A stretch of DNA of 64,000 bases from NCBI GenBank assembly GCA_009599575.1, contig VWND01000012.1, positions 248,001 to 312,000 on the forward strand. Reading direction: 5' to 3'. The stretch is from Blumeriella jaapii (lineage: Eukaryota > Ascomycota > Leotiomycetes > Helotiales > Drepanopezizaceae). The position numbers were made by a program, and so were the translations under genes. The notes beneath the pieces were generated by a model. That model saw only the letters and a list, made by a program, of their open reading frames with translations. It was not told where the DNA came from and ran no database searches. Positions 48,997 through 62,023 of this stretch are shown here, in pieces (position 1 is the first letter of the stretch; every line of letters starts with the position of its first letter).

Positions 48997-49263
48997 TATA
49001 AAACGGTAATACTTTGTATTAATAAAAGTTGATAGTTTTAACTATAGTCGAAGTATAAACCCCTCCGAAACCCCTTGCCATTAACTACTTTTAACAGATA
49101 TAAAAGCAAAACACCCCCTTAAATAGTATTATAGGCACGCAGTCCAATTTATACCTTCATTTATTTTTCTTTTCCTTTTTTCAGTCTTTTTTAGAAATTC
49201 CCTAAACTATTTTACCCACCGATATATGGCCGTATCAGTCTGGTTTTCCTACCTACTTTTACA
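48997..49263 (+). repeat. Family 1 copy C, 3' LTR (267 bp)
   Basis: Starts TATAAAACGG (TG decayed to TA), ends TTTTACA then acgt. The outer 60 bases are unmutated. Confidence 0.95.
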
Positions 49264-49267
49264 ACGT

Positions 49268-50338
49268 TATACGCGTATTAATCACCGATCGCGATTATAT
49301 ATATTTCGTATTCGCTATTAACGATTTATTTAAATAGCCTGAAAAAAAACCTTTCCGAAACGTTATTTTCGAAATTATAACGATTTTTTTTTAAAAAAAC
49401 GTTATATATCGATACGGTTTGTTTAGCAAATTAAACGTCGATAATAAACTTAAAAACAAAAGCGTTATCGAAACTTTTACAAAAAAATACGATATTTAAC
49501 GTATTTAAATCTTAGTTTACAATTCGAAAAGCAACGGATCCGTTAAACGAAATTATAAAAACATTTTCGACGGCCTTTTAAAAGCTATTCGAAAAAATTA
49601 TAAGCGTTAATCGCGGAAATTTTCGGAAATACTTTTTATTATACATATATATATATACGCTTTTACTAAAATAATTTTATTTTTTATTTAATATAACAAA
49701 AACGCTCGACTGTTTTTAAAAACAAAATAGCTTGTATAAAAGCTTTATAACGTGGTTAAAATAAAAACGAAAGCAAACCTGCTAGCAATAAAATTTAAAC
49801 AGCTAAACTACCGCGATATAAATATAAAAAAAATAATTTAAAAAAAAAAAAATATAAAAAAGCAATTAAAAAAATCTGAAATAAAACCAAAATTCTAAAA
49901 AAAACGCTAATTAAAAAAGGAAATCTGATTTTAATTTACGACGTTCAGCGCGCTATTAACAAATCGACCGATATTAAGCTTAATTATAAATGGCTCGGAC
50001 TCTACGAAATATACGAAGCCGAATTAAATAAAAGCTATTATAAACTTACGAAACTCGATAAAGCAAAACTAAAAAAAACGTTCGCCGCCAACCGATTAAA
50101 GCGATTTTACAAAAAAAACCAGCAAATCTACTTTTTAAATTCTGATTTAAACAGCGATTTCGATTTTAGCGATTTCGACGACGATTTCGATCAAAATAAT
50201 TATACTTCTAAAAAAAAAAAACCTTTTGAAAAAATCTGAAAACAACCGAACGATAATCCGGCGGTTGAAAATACAATTCAAATCGTAATTCTATTTATAA
50301 CCGAAAAAAAGAAAAATACTTATAAAATTGTTTATTAA
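49268..50338 (+). pseudogene. Family 1 copy B pol, part 2 (integrase core and C-terminus)
   Basis: Continues from 37967: integrase core (FSKLNVDNK, YNSKSNGSVKRNYKNIF near 49430-49570) and the GPY/F region WLGLYEI near 49995 (Pro to Leu), then AANRLKRF. The stop is at 50336-50338. Confidence 0.8.
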
Positions 50339-50816
50339 TTATTCTACTATTTTTATTATTTATTGTTTTCCTTTTTATTATATACTGTTTTACTATTTTT
50401 GTTTTGCTTGCTTATATATAGCCTAATTATTCTATTTCATATACACTGTTTATTCTGAAAACCTTTTTTTATATTATTTAAAATATCTATTATATTTTTT
50501 TTTATTTAACTATACTTTTGTTTACCAAAACAAAAGCTTTATATATATTTAAGCCGCATATCTGATACATATATATTATTCGCATATTTTATAAAAACTA
50601 TTATTTATGCATTTTATTATTTGCTATTTTCTGCATTGTTTACTTTTTTTCGCTGTTTTAAACGGATGCTTGCCTAAACAGTTATAATTTATTAAAAAAA
50701 CAGCATACGGATTTCCGTAACTTTTAAATACAAATATTTTATAATTCTCGTATTTTTTTCCAACCACTTTTTAATAAATACAACACACCTTTTTAATTAA
50801 CAAATCTATCGATATT
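50339..50816 (+). other. T-rich spacer between pol and ORF3, copy B
   Basis: Collinear with the spacers in A, C and D; no domain seen. Confidence 0.4.
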
Positions 50817-53800
50817 ATATCGTTTTTTAAGCAAAACGTTGCTAAACCTAATAAACTTATTTTTAATTTATTTTAAAACGAAACTATTATACGCAACCTT
50901 TTCGAATTTAAGCAAATATATAATACCGCTATTTTAAATTAACAAATAATTTTCGTAAAAACATTTATAAAATAATTCGATATAATAATTAAAAACGTTA
51001 ACGAATTTTTATTCGATTATAAAAGTTTCGTTAAAATTAAATTCGTTCGCAAAAGCTTTAACTACGACAAATTCCTATTAAACTACGACAACGTTTTAAA
51101 AATTTTCGCCGAAGCAAAAAAAGCTCGAAATAATAAAAAAAAAAAAATAAACCGAATTTTGCGCTTTTTGCCAAATTAATAAAAAAAAAAAATTTAAAAA
51201 TACGTTTTTAGCAAAATCACCGGTATTATTTTATTTCGGCATTTTGTTCGCTTTTTCGAAACTATTACTTTTATTAAAAAAAAAGTCTGAATATTAAACG
51301 CTTACATTTTTAAAACGCAAGCTTTGAAAACTAACAATCCAAAAGCCCGCAGATTTATAAACTTTTTTATAATTATTTGCAAATTGGTCGATAACGCTAT
51401 ATAATCGCTAAAAAAAGTTTTAATCGGCTGCGAAACTTTAAATCTGATCTTTTTTTAAAACAAAAAACTAAGCGTCGTTAAATACGGCATTTTTATACCG
51501 AAAAAAAAAACGACGCTATTTCGATATTCCAAATTTACAACGACGAAAAAAACGAAAAAGCTAATATTATTTTCGTTTAATTCGAAAAAACATACGCGGT
51601 AGCAATTAATATTTTTAAAACAATTAAAACAATTCGGCGATTTTTATTTTTAATTATCGAAAACGAATCCGAAAACGAAATTAAAAGCGTAATAGCAAAC
51701 AACCGCTTATTCGAATACAAAAAACCTATTGTATTTATAAAAACGATTTCGGAAAAAGTAAAAACAAAAAACGTAAAAAAGCGCGCCGATATTTCCGAAA
51801 TCTTTTTTATTCGAAAAAAAAAACTATTCGCGTCGTTAACAAAAAAAGCACCGCGAATAAAAACAGCCGGAAATCGACGCTGAATTATAACTTTTAAGCT
51901 AATTAATAAAAAACGCGACGATTTTACGGAATTAAACTTAAAAAACGCCGGTATTTCGAAAAGAAAAAACTTAAACGATTTTAAATCTAATTTTTCGAAA
52001 TTAAATACGCAAATATTAAAAACGTTTGCTGCGTTTAAAAACGTCGTATTATTACCGTTAATATTTTAAATTTTAATAAAAATATTCAAAATCTCGATTA
52101 TTATACGATTCGACCGAAAAAGCCTGGAAAAAAATATCGAAATTATCGCGAAAAAAATCACGCAAAAAGCATAAAATTAAATTACTTTGTTTAAAACTTT
52201 CGTTTTCGACGACGAAACAATTCAAAAGTTTTACTTCGATATTTTTATATAAAAATTAAATAAATTCGTCAGCTTTTTCTTTTTTGCTTCGAACGAAAAC
52301 TAAACCAAACCTTTTTCGAAAAACTGCAAATATAATACGCCGAAATAAATAAAAAAAACTTTTAAAAATAATAACCCGTTTTTATTCGAGCTTTTTTTCG
52401 CTGAAAAGCTTCGATTTTTTAATTTTGTTTTTACGAATAATATTAACGCCAAAAAAACGGCAAATTTTATTATTTTTACGTACGCTGTTACGCGGCGTAC
52501 TGCGATTTAATCACAAAAAAAATCGATATTATCGGCTTCGCTAATCGATTCGCTATTATTAAAAATTCGGATTACGACGTATTCGAAATTGATTTTAATA
52601 ATTAATTTATATTCCGACGAAAAACTGCGAAAATTATTTAAATATATGCTAAAGCTTATTTAGGCTACGCAAATTTCAAAGCAGATTTTAAAACTTTTAG
52701 CGCGATTAAAAAGCTCGATTAAAACGTAAAAAAATAAAAATAACGAATATTTTCAAAAGCCGATTTTTTTAATTTTTCGACCGACAATATATTTTAAAAT
52801 CTATCTGAATTAAACTGCGAATTCGTTAATTACGTAAAGTTTTACAACGGAAAAAACAAGCTACTGCTGCATTTTATAAAAGAAAAAGTAATTATATATA
52901 AATATTACTTTCGATTAATTAAAACTTAAAAAACGCCTACAACCTTTTTCGCTAATATGTTTTACAATTTTATTTAATAAGTTTTTAAAATGCATCCCGG
53001 CCTTTACTTCGCTGTTTTAATTATTCGGAATTTCGGAAACTGCTGTTTCGTAGCTTATTCTAACGTTCCGATCGTTTTAAGTTTCGCTGGTTCCGACCGC
53101 ATTACAATCATAAAATTCGATATCGCCGATTTTTAAAAAAAAGAAAAAATCGAAAACTTTATCGACGCTATTTTCGACTATTACGTTCTGCTTGCTTTCG
53201 TATATAATTCGGAAATAATCGAAATTTACTTGCAATTATACCACGACGCCAAACTAATTAAAACTATTTAGAAAAGCCCAGCTTTTTCGTATTTCAGCGC
53301 GTTTAAAACAATAGTTTTAATTATTTTATCGGATTACAAAACCGAAAGCTACGAAATAGAAAATAAAATAATTTTTGTCAGCTTTTCGATTAAACAAAAA
53401 GTTTTCGTTAAATTCAGAATCTAAAAAACCGACGGCGCGATATTAATTTATTCGAATAATTATACGGCGCAAAAATATAAAAATTATTTCGAAAACGACG
53501 CTTCGATAAACAATTTAATATTATTTGTTTTGCGACGAAAACAATTATAAAATTTTCGATGGTTTCGATTGCAAACGACTACCTCCGAACCATTTCGTAA
53601 AATAGTTTTTTTTACAAGCTTCGAAATTTTTTTAAAAGCATTCGTCGATAAACAACCGTAATCCGACTTATTAATCTTACGCGAAGCAAAAGCGTTAATC
53701 GGTTTTAATTATAACGAATTAATCGATTATTTCCACGATTTTAATATAAAATTTTTCAGCGCTTTTTGCAAAGCGTAAAACCACGTTTAAAAGCTGAAAT

Positions 53801-54024
53801 CTATTATTTACGAAGAAAAATCGTAAAAAGCATCCGTCGCGGCGATATTTAATAATATTATCAATAAAAAAGTTATTAAAATATTTGTAAATTTAAACGA
53901 TATTTCGACTAACGTTTTATCGAGCCATTTTTTAAAAAAGCAAAATAAACAAAATAATTTAAACGATAAGCGGAACGCTATCTTTCCGCAAAAGCCAATA
54001 GCAAAAAAGCCAAAAACGGACTAA
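50817..54024 (+). pseudogene. Family 1 copy B ORF3
   Basis: Collinear with A and C ORF3. The length (3,208) is not a multiple of three, so at least one indel is present besides RIP-type stops. Segments such as FNSNLI-type and YETES-type regions are weaker than in C, but FSYFSAFKTIV and NDKRNAIFPQK near the end are legible. Confidence 0.65.
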
Positions 54025-54169
54025 AAAACCGAAAAAAATAAAGCTAAAAAGTTCGGTTTTTAATCGATTGGTTTTTAAATTATATAAAATAAACTAAATT
54101 GGATTTATTATAATTATGTTTTTTTTTAATCGTAATTAAAAACGACTACGTATATTATTTAAGACAGGA

Positions 54170-54435
54170 TATAAAACGGTAATATTTTATATTAATAGAA
54201 ATTGATAATTTTAGCTATGGTCGAGGCATAAACCCTTTCGAAATCCCTTGCTACTGACTATTTTCAATAGATATAAAAGCAAAACACCCTTTTAGATAGT
54301 ACTATAAGCACGCAGTTTAATTTATACCTTTACTTATCCTTTTTTTTTTTTTTCAGTTTTTTTTAAAGATTCCCTAGACTATTTTATCCACCGACATATG
54401 GCCGTATCAGTCTGGTTTTCCTACCTACTTTTACA
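54170..54435 (+). repeat. Family 1 copy B, 3' LTR (266 bp)
   Basis: Starts TATAAAACGG, ends TTTTACA followed by ttat. Inner start mutated, outer end intact. Confidence 0.93.
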
Positions 54436-54439
54436 TTAT

Positions 54440-57005
54440 AATAATAAAAAAATCCTTTCTGAAATTCGACGCTATATAATAAAATATTTTTAAAATATCG
54501 ACAAAATTATAATCTGCTTCGAAAAAGCCAAAGCTATTATTAGCCTTCGATTAAAATTTTGTATATCCGATAAATATCGTTGGCTATATAATTAACAGCG
54601 CTAACCGCCATTTTTAACGAAAAAAAATTAAAATAATTTACGAATAAATAAAATATAAAAATATTATCGAAGCCAAAGCTTTTATTAGCGTTATAATTTA
54701 CTACCGCAATTAAATCAAAAACTTTTTTTAAAAAACTGCATTTATTTACGCTACGATAAAAAAAAATCGATTTCGTTTAGGAAAAAAAGCAGAATAAAAT
54801 TATAAAAATTTTCAAAAACGATTTTTTATCGGCCCTATCGCTTATACGGATCGATTACAATCCAAACGCAAAAAAAATTATTTTAATTATCGACGCTAAT
54901 ATTTTCGATTAAAAAGCTATATTATAATAAATCGACGAAAACAAAAAAACGGCATTTTTCACGATTCGAAAGCGGCTTATAATTTTTCGTTAAAATACGC
55001 TACGATATTATTAAACGAAAATATCGAAGCGCTTTTAAAACAATAAAAAAAATAAAAAGCGAATTATACGGCGTATATTTTATTTTAAAAACAAACGCAA
55101 AAGTTTTTATCGATTAATTAAATAAAAAAGCTAATAATCTACTAAAAGCGCTCGTTATTAATTAAATAGCTTAAATGCGATTTATAAACTTCGAAATCAA
55201 GCATATTAAAAAAATAATTAATACAACGGCAAACGGCCTTTTTAAACGAAAACGTTTTTATTTATTTGATTTCGCTAAATAAAACGAACAAAATATCGAC
55301 GAATAAATCGCTAACGAAATCGGCTGTTTCGTTATCTGCGCTTTGAATTTTACAAAACCGAAATTATTCGCGTTATTATTTCGGCTGGCACCGCGAATAA
55401 AAAATATTACTTTTCGGGCCGAAAAAGCATTCGCGTTATTATTTCGGCTAGCACCGCGAATAAATTTAACCGAAAACGATCGGAATAAGCCGATTAACGA
55501 CGAAAATAAACTTTTAATCGATAATTACGAAACCGAAGATTTTTATTTAATCGCATATTATTTAATTATTTTATTTAAATTATTTAACGTATTAAATTAT
55601 TAATTTAAATTATTTAAAAACTAAGCTTTCGATTATATTTTAGCCGGCAGAAAATTGTATAAATAAAAAATAATATATATTAAAAACGGCTAGTAGTAAA
55701 TAATAAAACCGACAAGTTTCAAATTATAAAAAAAGCCTACGAAAAAGTGTTTTATAAAAAAGCTAAAGCTATTTATCACCGAATTAAAAATAATTTTTAA
55801 TAAAACAAATGCTTTGAAAACTGCAAAGCTTTCGTTAAAAACTGTATTTTTTATTAAAAACGAAAGCTTGGCCGAAAAAAAAATTTATTATATTTAACGT
55901 AGTTTTTTAAAATTTAAAAGAAAATCAACTTCGACGTTATACGCGTACCGATTACCGACCGCAAATATATATGTTTTATATTCGTTATCGACGATTTTTT
56001 TAAATAGTTTAAAAAGCGACTTTTCCGAAACGTTATTTCCGAAGCTATAACGACTTTTTTTTAAAAAAACGTTATATATCGATACGATTTATTTAGCAAA
56101 TTAAATATCGATAATAAATCCGAAAACAAAAGCGTTATCGAAACCTTTATAAAAAAATACGAAATCCAGCGTATTTAAATCTTAGTTTATAATTCGAAAA
56201 GCAACGGATCCGTTAAACAAAATTATAAAAATATTTTCGACGGCTTTTTAAAAGCTATTCGAAAAAGCTATAAGCGTTAATCGCGGAAATTTTCGAAAAT
56301 ACTTTTTGTTATACGCATATACATATACGCTTTTATTAAAATAATTTTATTTTTTATTTAATACGGCAGAAACGCTCGATTGTTTCTGGAAATAAAATAA
56401 TTTATATAAAAACTTTATAACGTAATTAAAATAAAAACGAAAGCAAACTTATTAATAGTAAAATTTAAACAGCTAAATTACCGCGATATAAATATAAAAA
56501 AAATAATTTAAAAAAAAAAAAATATAAAAAAGCAGCTAAAAAAATCTGAAATAAAATTAAAATTTAAAAAAAAACTTTAATTAAAAAATTTTTTTTAATT
56601 TTAATTTACGATGTTCAGCGCGTTATTAATAAATCGGCCGATACTAAATTTAATTATAAATGGCTCGGATCTTACGAAGTATATAAGGCCGAATTAAATA
56701 AAAGCTATTATAAGCTTACGGAACTCGATAAAATAAAATTAAAAAAAACGTTCGCCGCCAACCGGTTGAAACGATTTTACAAAAAAAACCAGCAAATTTA
56801 CTTTTTAAATTCTGATTTAAACAGCGATTCCGATTCCAACGATTCCGACGATAATTCCGACCAAAACGATTATACTTCTGAAAAACAAAAACTTTCTGAA
56901 AAAGTTTAAAAACAACCGAACGATAATTCCGCTGCTAAAAGCATAATTTAAATCGTAATTCTATTTATAACCGAAAAAAAAAATGTATATAAAATTGTTT
57001 ATTAA
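54440..57005 (+). pseudogene. Family 1 copy D pol, part 3 (RT end, RNase H, integrase)
   Basis: Resumes from 31839. RT thumb (FCISDKYRWLYN-type with a deletion near 54570), RNase H (near 54890-55310), open stretch 55343-55603 with the doubled FALLFRLAPRI blocks, integrase core (55940-56300), GPY/F module WLGSYEV near 56660 (Pro to Ser), AANRLKRF. Stop at 57003-57005. Confidence 0.8.
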
Positions 57006-57485
57006 CTGTTTTACTGTTTCTTATTATTTATTGTTTTTTCTTTTTATTATATACTGTTTTATTATTTTTATTTTGCTTTGCTTATATACAATTTAATTAT
57101 TCTGTTTTATATATATTATTTATTTTTAAAACCTTTTTCTATGTTATTTAAAACACCTATTATATTTTGCTTTATTTAATTATACTTTTGTTTATTAAAA
57201 CAAAAGTTTTATACAAATTCAAGCCGTATATTTGATATATTTATATTATTCGTATATTTTACGAAAACTATTTTTTATATATTTTATTATTTGCTACTTT
57301 TTGTATTATTTACTTTTTTCGTTATTCTGAACGAATGCCTGCCTGAACAGCTATAATTTATTAAAAAAACAGCATACGGATTCCCGTAACTTTTAAATAC
57401 AAATATCTTATAATCCTCGTACTTTTTTTCAATTATTTTTTAATAAATATAATATATTTTTTTAATTAACAAATCTATCGATATT
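57006..57485 (+). other. T-rich spacer between pol and ORF3, copy D
   Basis: Collinear with the spacers in A, B and C; no domain seen. Confidence 0.4.
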
Positions 57486-59561
57486 ATATCGTTTTTTAAA
57501 TAAAGCGTTGCTAAATCTAGCAGATTTATTTTTAATTTATTTTAAAACGGAATTATTATACGCAATTTTTTCGAATTTAAATAAATATATAATACCGTTA
57601 TTTCAAATTAATAAACAGCTTTCGTAAAAATATTTATAAAACAATTCGATATAATAATTAAAAACGTTAACGAATTTTTATTCGATTACGAAAAATTCGT
57701 TAAAATTAAATTCGTTCGCAAAAGCTTTAATTACGATAAATTTCTGCTAAATTACGATAATATTTTAAAAGCTTTCGCCGAAGCAAAAAAAGCTCGAAAT
57801 AATAAAAAAAAAATAACAGACCGAGTTTTGCGCTTTTTGCTAAATTAACAAAAAAAAAATATTTAAAAATACGTTTTTAATAAAATCATCGATATTATTT
57901 TATTTCGGCATTTCGTTCGCTTTTTCGAAACTATTACTTTTACGAAAAAAAAAATCTGAATATTAAACGCTTATATTTTCAAAGCGCAAATCTTAAAAAC
58001 TAATAATTTAAAAGCCCGCAGATTTATAAGCTTTTTTACAGCTGTTTGCAAACTAATCGACGACGTTATGCAATCGTTAAAAAAAGTTTTAATCGGCTGC
58101 GAAATTTCAAATCTGACTTTTTTTCAAAGCAAAAAATTAAGCGTCGTCAAATACGATATTTTTATATCGAAAAAAAAAACGACGCTATTCCGATATTTTA
58201 AATTTACGACGATAAAAAAAACGAAAAAACTAATATTATTTTCGTTTAATTCGAAAAAATATACGCGATAGCAATTAATATTTTTAAAACAATTAAAATT
58301 ATTCGACGATTTTTTTTAATTATCGAAAACGAATCCGAAAACGAAATCAAAAACGTAATAACAAATAACCGTTTATTCGAATATAAAAAACTTATTATAT
58401 TTATAAAAACGATTTCGAAAAAAATAAAAATAAAAAACGTAAAAAAACGCGCCGATATTTTCGAAACTTTTTTTGTTCGAAGGAAAAAACTATTCGCGTC
58501 GTTAATAAAAAAGGCATCGCGAATAAAAACAGCCGGAAATCGACGCCGAATTATAGCTTTTAAGCTAATTAATAAAAAACGCGACGATTTTATAAAATCA
58601 GATTTAAAAAACTACGGCATTCCGAAAAAAAAAATTCAAACGATTTTAAATCTGATTTTTCGAAACTGAATATGCAAATATTAAAAACGCTTGCTGCGTT
58701 TAAAAACGTCGTATTATTACCGCTAATATTTTAGATTTTAATAAAAGCATTTAAAATTTCGATTATTATACGATTCGACCGAAAAAGCTTAAAAAGCGAT
58801 ATCGAAATTATCGCGAAAAAAATTATATAAAAAGCATAAAATTAAATTATTTTATTTAAAACTTTCGTTTTCGACGACGTTACGATTGAAAAGTTTTATT
58901 TCGATATTTTTATATAAAAATCAAATAAATCCGTCAGCTTTTTTTTTTTTGTTTCGAACGAAAACTAAACTAAGCTTTTTTAGGAAAACTGCAAATATAA
59001 TACGCCGAAATAAATAAAAAAGACTTTTGAAAACGGTGACCCGTTTTTACTCGAGCTTTTTTTCGCTAAAAAACTCCGATTTTTTAATTTCGTTTTTATA
59101 AATAACGTTAACGCCAAAAAAAACGGCAAATTCTGTTATTTTCATATATGTTATTACGCGGCGTATTACGATTTAATTACAAAAAAAATCGATATTATCG
59201 GCTTTGCTAATCGATTCGCTGCTATTAGAAATTCGGATTACGACGTATTCGAAATTAATTTTAATAACTAATTTATATTCCGACGAAAAACTGCGAAAAC
59301 TATTAAAACGCATATTAAAGCTTATTTAGGCTACGCGAATTTCAAAGCAAACCTTAAAGTTCTTAGCGCGACTATAAAGCTCGATTAAAATAAAAAAAAA
59401 TAAAAGCAATAAGTATTTTCAAAAGCCGACTTTTCTGGCCTTTCGACCGAAAATATATTTTAAAATCTATCTGAATTAAGCTGCGAATTCGTTAATTACG
59501 TAAAATCGTATAACGGAAAAAACAAATCACTGTTGTATTTTAAAAAAAAAAGTAATTATAT
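57486..59561 (+). pseudogene. Family 1 copy D ORF3, N-terminal two thirds
   Basis: Collinear with copy A 14632-16718. An open piece near 58068 reads QSLKKVLIGCEISNLTFFQS. Truncated at 59561 by insertion of copy E. Confidence 0.65.
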
Positions 59562-59830
59562 TTTAAAAGTAGGTAGGAAAACCAGACTGATACGGCCATA
59601 TGTCGGTAGGTAAAATAGTCTAGAGAATCCCTAAAAAAAAACTGAAGAAAAAAAAAAAAAAAAAAATTAAAAGTATAAATTAAACTGCGTGCTTATAATA
59701 CTATTTAAAAAAGTGCTTTGCTTTTATACTTATTAAAAATAATTAATAGCAAAAGGTCTCGGAAAGGTCCATGCCTCGACTATAGCTAAAATTACCAATT
59801 TTTATTAATACAAAATATCACCGTTTTATA
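59562..59830 (-). repeat. Family 1 copy E, 3' LTR (reverse orientation, 269 bp)
   Basis: The outer (left) edge keeps gtaggtaggaaaacc and later bases unmutated; the inner end is CCGTTTTATA. On the minus strand, gggacagga lies directly before the LTR and gives the best view of the family 1 polypurine tract. Confidence 0.92.
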
Positions 59831-59975
59831 TCCTGTCCCAAATAATATACGTAGTCGTTTTTAATTACGATTAAAAAAAACATAATTTTAATAAATGCAA
59901 TTTAGTTTATTTTATATAATTTAAAAACCAATTAATTAAAAACCGAATTTTTTAATTTTATATTTCTTCGGTTTT

Positions 59976-61630
59976 CTAACCCGTTTTTGGCTTTTTTGTT
60001 ATTAGCTTTTGCGAAAAAATAGCGTTTCGCTTATCGTTTGAATTATTTTATTTATTTTGTTTTTTTGAAAAATAGTTCGATAAAATGTTAATCGAAATAT
60101 CGTTTAAACTTACGAACGTTCTAATAGCTTTTTCGTCGATAATATCGTTAAATATCGCCGCGACGAATGCTTTTTACGATTTTTTTCCGTAAATAATAAA
60201 TTCCAGCTTTTAAACGTAGTTTTACGCTTTGCAAAAAGCGCTGAAAAGTTTTATATTAAAATCGTAGAAATAATCGATTAATTCGTTGTAATTAAAACCG
60301 ATTAACGCTTTTGCTTCGCGTAAAATTAATAAAATAAACTACGATTGTTTTACCGACGAATGCTTTTGAAAAAGTTTCGAAATTTATAAAAAAAATTATT
60401 TTACGAAATAATTCGAAAATAATCGTTTATAATCGAAATCATCCAAAATATTATAATTGCTTTCGTTGCAAAACAAATAATATCAGATTATTTATCGAAA
60501 CATCGTTTTCGAAATAATTTTTATATTTCTGCGTTATATAATTATTCGAATAAATTAATATCGCGCCGTCGGTTTTTTAAATTCTGAATCTGACGAAAAC
60601 CTTTTGCTTAATCGAAAAGCTAACAAAAGTTATTTTATTTTTTATTTCGTAGCTTTCGGTTTCGTAATCCGATAAAATAGCTAAAGCCACTGTTTTAAAC
60701 GCGCTGAAATACGAAAAAGCTAAGCTTTTCTAAATGGTTTTAATTAATTTAGCGTTATAATATAATTGCGGATAAGCTTCGATTATTTTCGAATTGTATA
60801 CGAATATAAGCAAAACGTAATAATCGAAAATAGCGTCGGTAAAATCTTCGATTTTTTTTTTTTTTTAAAATCGGCGATATCGAATTTTATAATTATAATA
60901 CGGTCGGAACCAGCGAAACCTAAAGCGATCGGAACGTTAAAATAAGCCACGAGGCAGCAGTTTCCGGGATTCCGAATAATTAAAACAGCGAAATAAAAGC
61001 CGGAATGCATTTTAAAAACTTATTAAATAAAATTATATAATATATTGGCGAAAAAAACTATAAGCGCTTTTTAGGTTTTAATTAATCGGAAATAATATTT
61101 GTATATAATTACTTTTTTTTTTATAAAATGCAATAATAATTTGTTTTCTCCGTTGTAAATCCTTACGTAATTAATAAATTCGCAATTTAGTTTAGATAAA
61201 CTTTAAAATATATTTTCGGTCGAAAGGCCAGAAAAGTCGGCTTTCGGAAATATTCGTTGTTTTTATTTTTTTTTGTTTTAATCGAGCTTTATAATCGCGC
61301 TAAAAGCTTTAGGATTTATTTTAAAATTTGCGTAGCCCAGATAAATTTTAGCATGCGTTTTAGTAATTTTTACAGTTTTTCGTCGCAATATAAATTAATT
61401 ATTAAAATCAATTTCGAATACGTCGTAATCCGAATTTTTAATAATAGCGAATCGATTAGCGAAACCGATAACGTCGATTTTTTTTGTAATTAAATCGCAA
61501 TATACCGCGTAACAGCGCATATGAAAATAGCAGAATTTGCCGTTTTTTTTGGCGTTAATATTATTCGTAAAAACGAAATTAAAAGATCGGAGTTTTTTAG
61601 CGAAAAAAAGCTCGAGCAAAAACGGGTTAT
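59976..61630 (-). pseudogene. Family 1 copy E ORF3, C-terminal half
   Basis: The minus-strand frame ends at a TAG (59978-59976), as in copy C. The open piece 61010-60783 begins HSGFYFAVLIIRNPGNCCLV, then FNVPIALGFAGSDRIIIIKF, the least damaged view of this part. It starts at the F junction. Confidence 0.65.
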
Positions 61631-61897
61631 TGTAAAACGGTGATACCTTGTATTGATAGGAGTTGGTAGTTTTAGCTATAGTCGAGGCATAGACCCCTCC
61701 GAAACCCTCTGCCATTGACCCTTTTTAACAGGTATAAAAGCAAAGCATTTCCTTAGATAGTATTATAAATACGCAGTTTAATTTATATTTTTATTTTTTT
61801 TTTTTTTCCTTTTTTCAGTTTTTTTTAAAGATTTCTTAGATTATTTTATTTACCGATATATGGCCGTATCAGTTTGGTTTTCTTATCTACTTTTACA
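61631..61897 (+). repeat. Family 1 copy F, 5' LTR (267 bp)
   Basis: Starts TGTAAAACGGTGATACC, ends TTTTACA. Outer half nearly unmutated; TATA box 61733-61739. Confidence 0.95.
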
Positions 61898-61899
61898 TT

Positions 61900-61920
61900 T
61901 GGTGATTTACGCAGAGATTT
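61900..61920 (+). other. Primer binding site, least mutated copy
   Basis: TGGTGATTTACGC follows two bases after the LTR, with the TGG complementary to a tRNA CCA end. The other copies show TAA or TAATA here. Confidence 0.6.
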
Positions 61921-62023
61921 AAACTTCGGTGTTTCGTTTTTATATATTCGCCGATGCATTTTTTAAATTCGCAGTTAAAATCGACTTCGATATTTCGCCG
62001 CTACGACTTAAAAGATTTTTTAT

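Larger units (their letters stand above)
37968..49263 (+). mobile_element. Family 1 copy C, full length (11,296 bp), uninterrupted
   Basis: LTRs 37968-38234 and 48997-49263 with an acgt duplication. It is nested in copy B, which is nested in D. It keeps the Gag start ATG (38361) and the longest open ORF3 stretch (48057-48377), yet still has many RIP-type stops. Confidence 0.95.
31840..54435 (+). mobile_element. Family 1 copy B, full length, interrupted by copy C
   Basis: Bounded by LTRs 31840-32106 and 54170-54435 and the ttat duplication. After removal of copy C and its acgt duplication the element is about 11.3 kb, the same length as A and C. Gene order as in A. It is the most heavily mutated of the full copies by eye: ATG starts, Cys codons and many Trp codons are lost. 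Confidence 0.93.
25826..59561 (+). mobile_element. Family 1 copy D, plus strand, interrupted by the inverted-repeat element and copy B; both ends lost in window
   Basis: Segments 25826-28386, 31007-31839 and 54436-59561 are collinear with copy A from about 8212 to 16718. D starts in mid-Gag against the LTR of G and stops in mid-ORF3 against the LTR of E. Its LTRs are not seen here, so its own target site is unknown. It is the outermost layer of this part of the nest. Confidence 0.9.
59562..61630 (-). mobile_element. Family 1 copy E, minus strand, 3' end only
   Basis: Reverse LTR at 59562-59830, then the reverse complement of the 3' untranslated region and the C-terminal half of ORF3 up to 61630, where copy F is inserted. 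The remainder lies right of the window. Confidence 0.88.
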
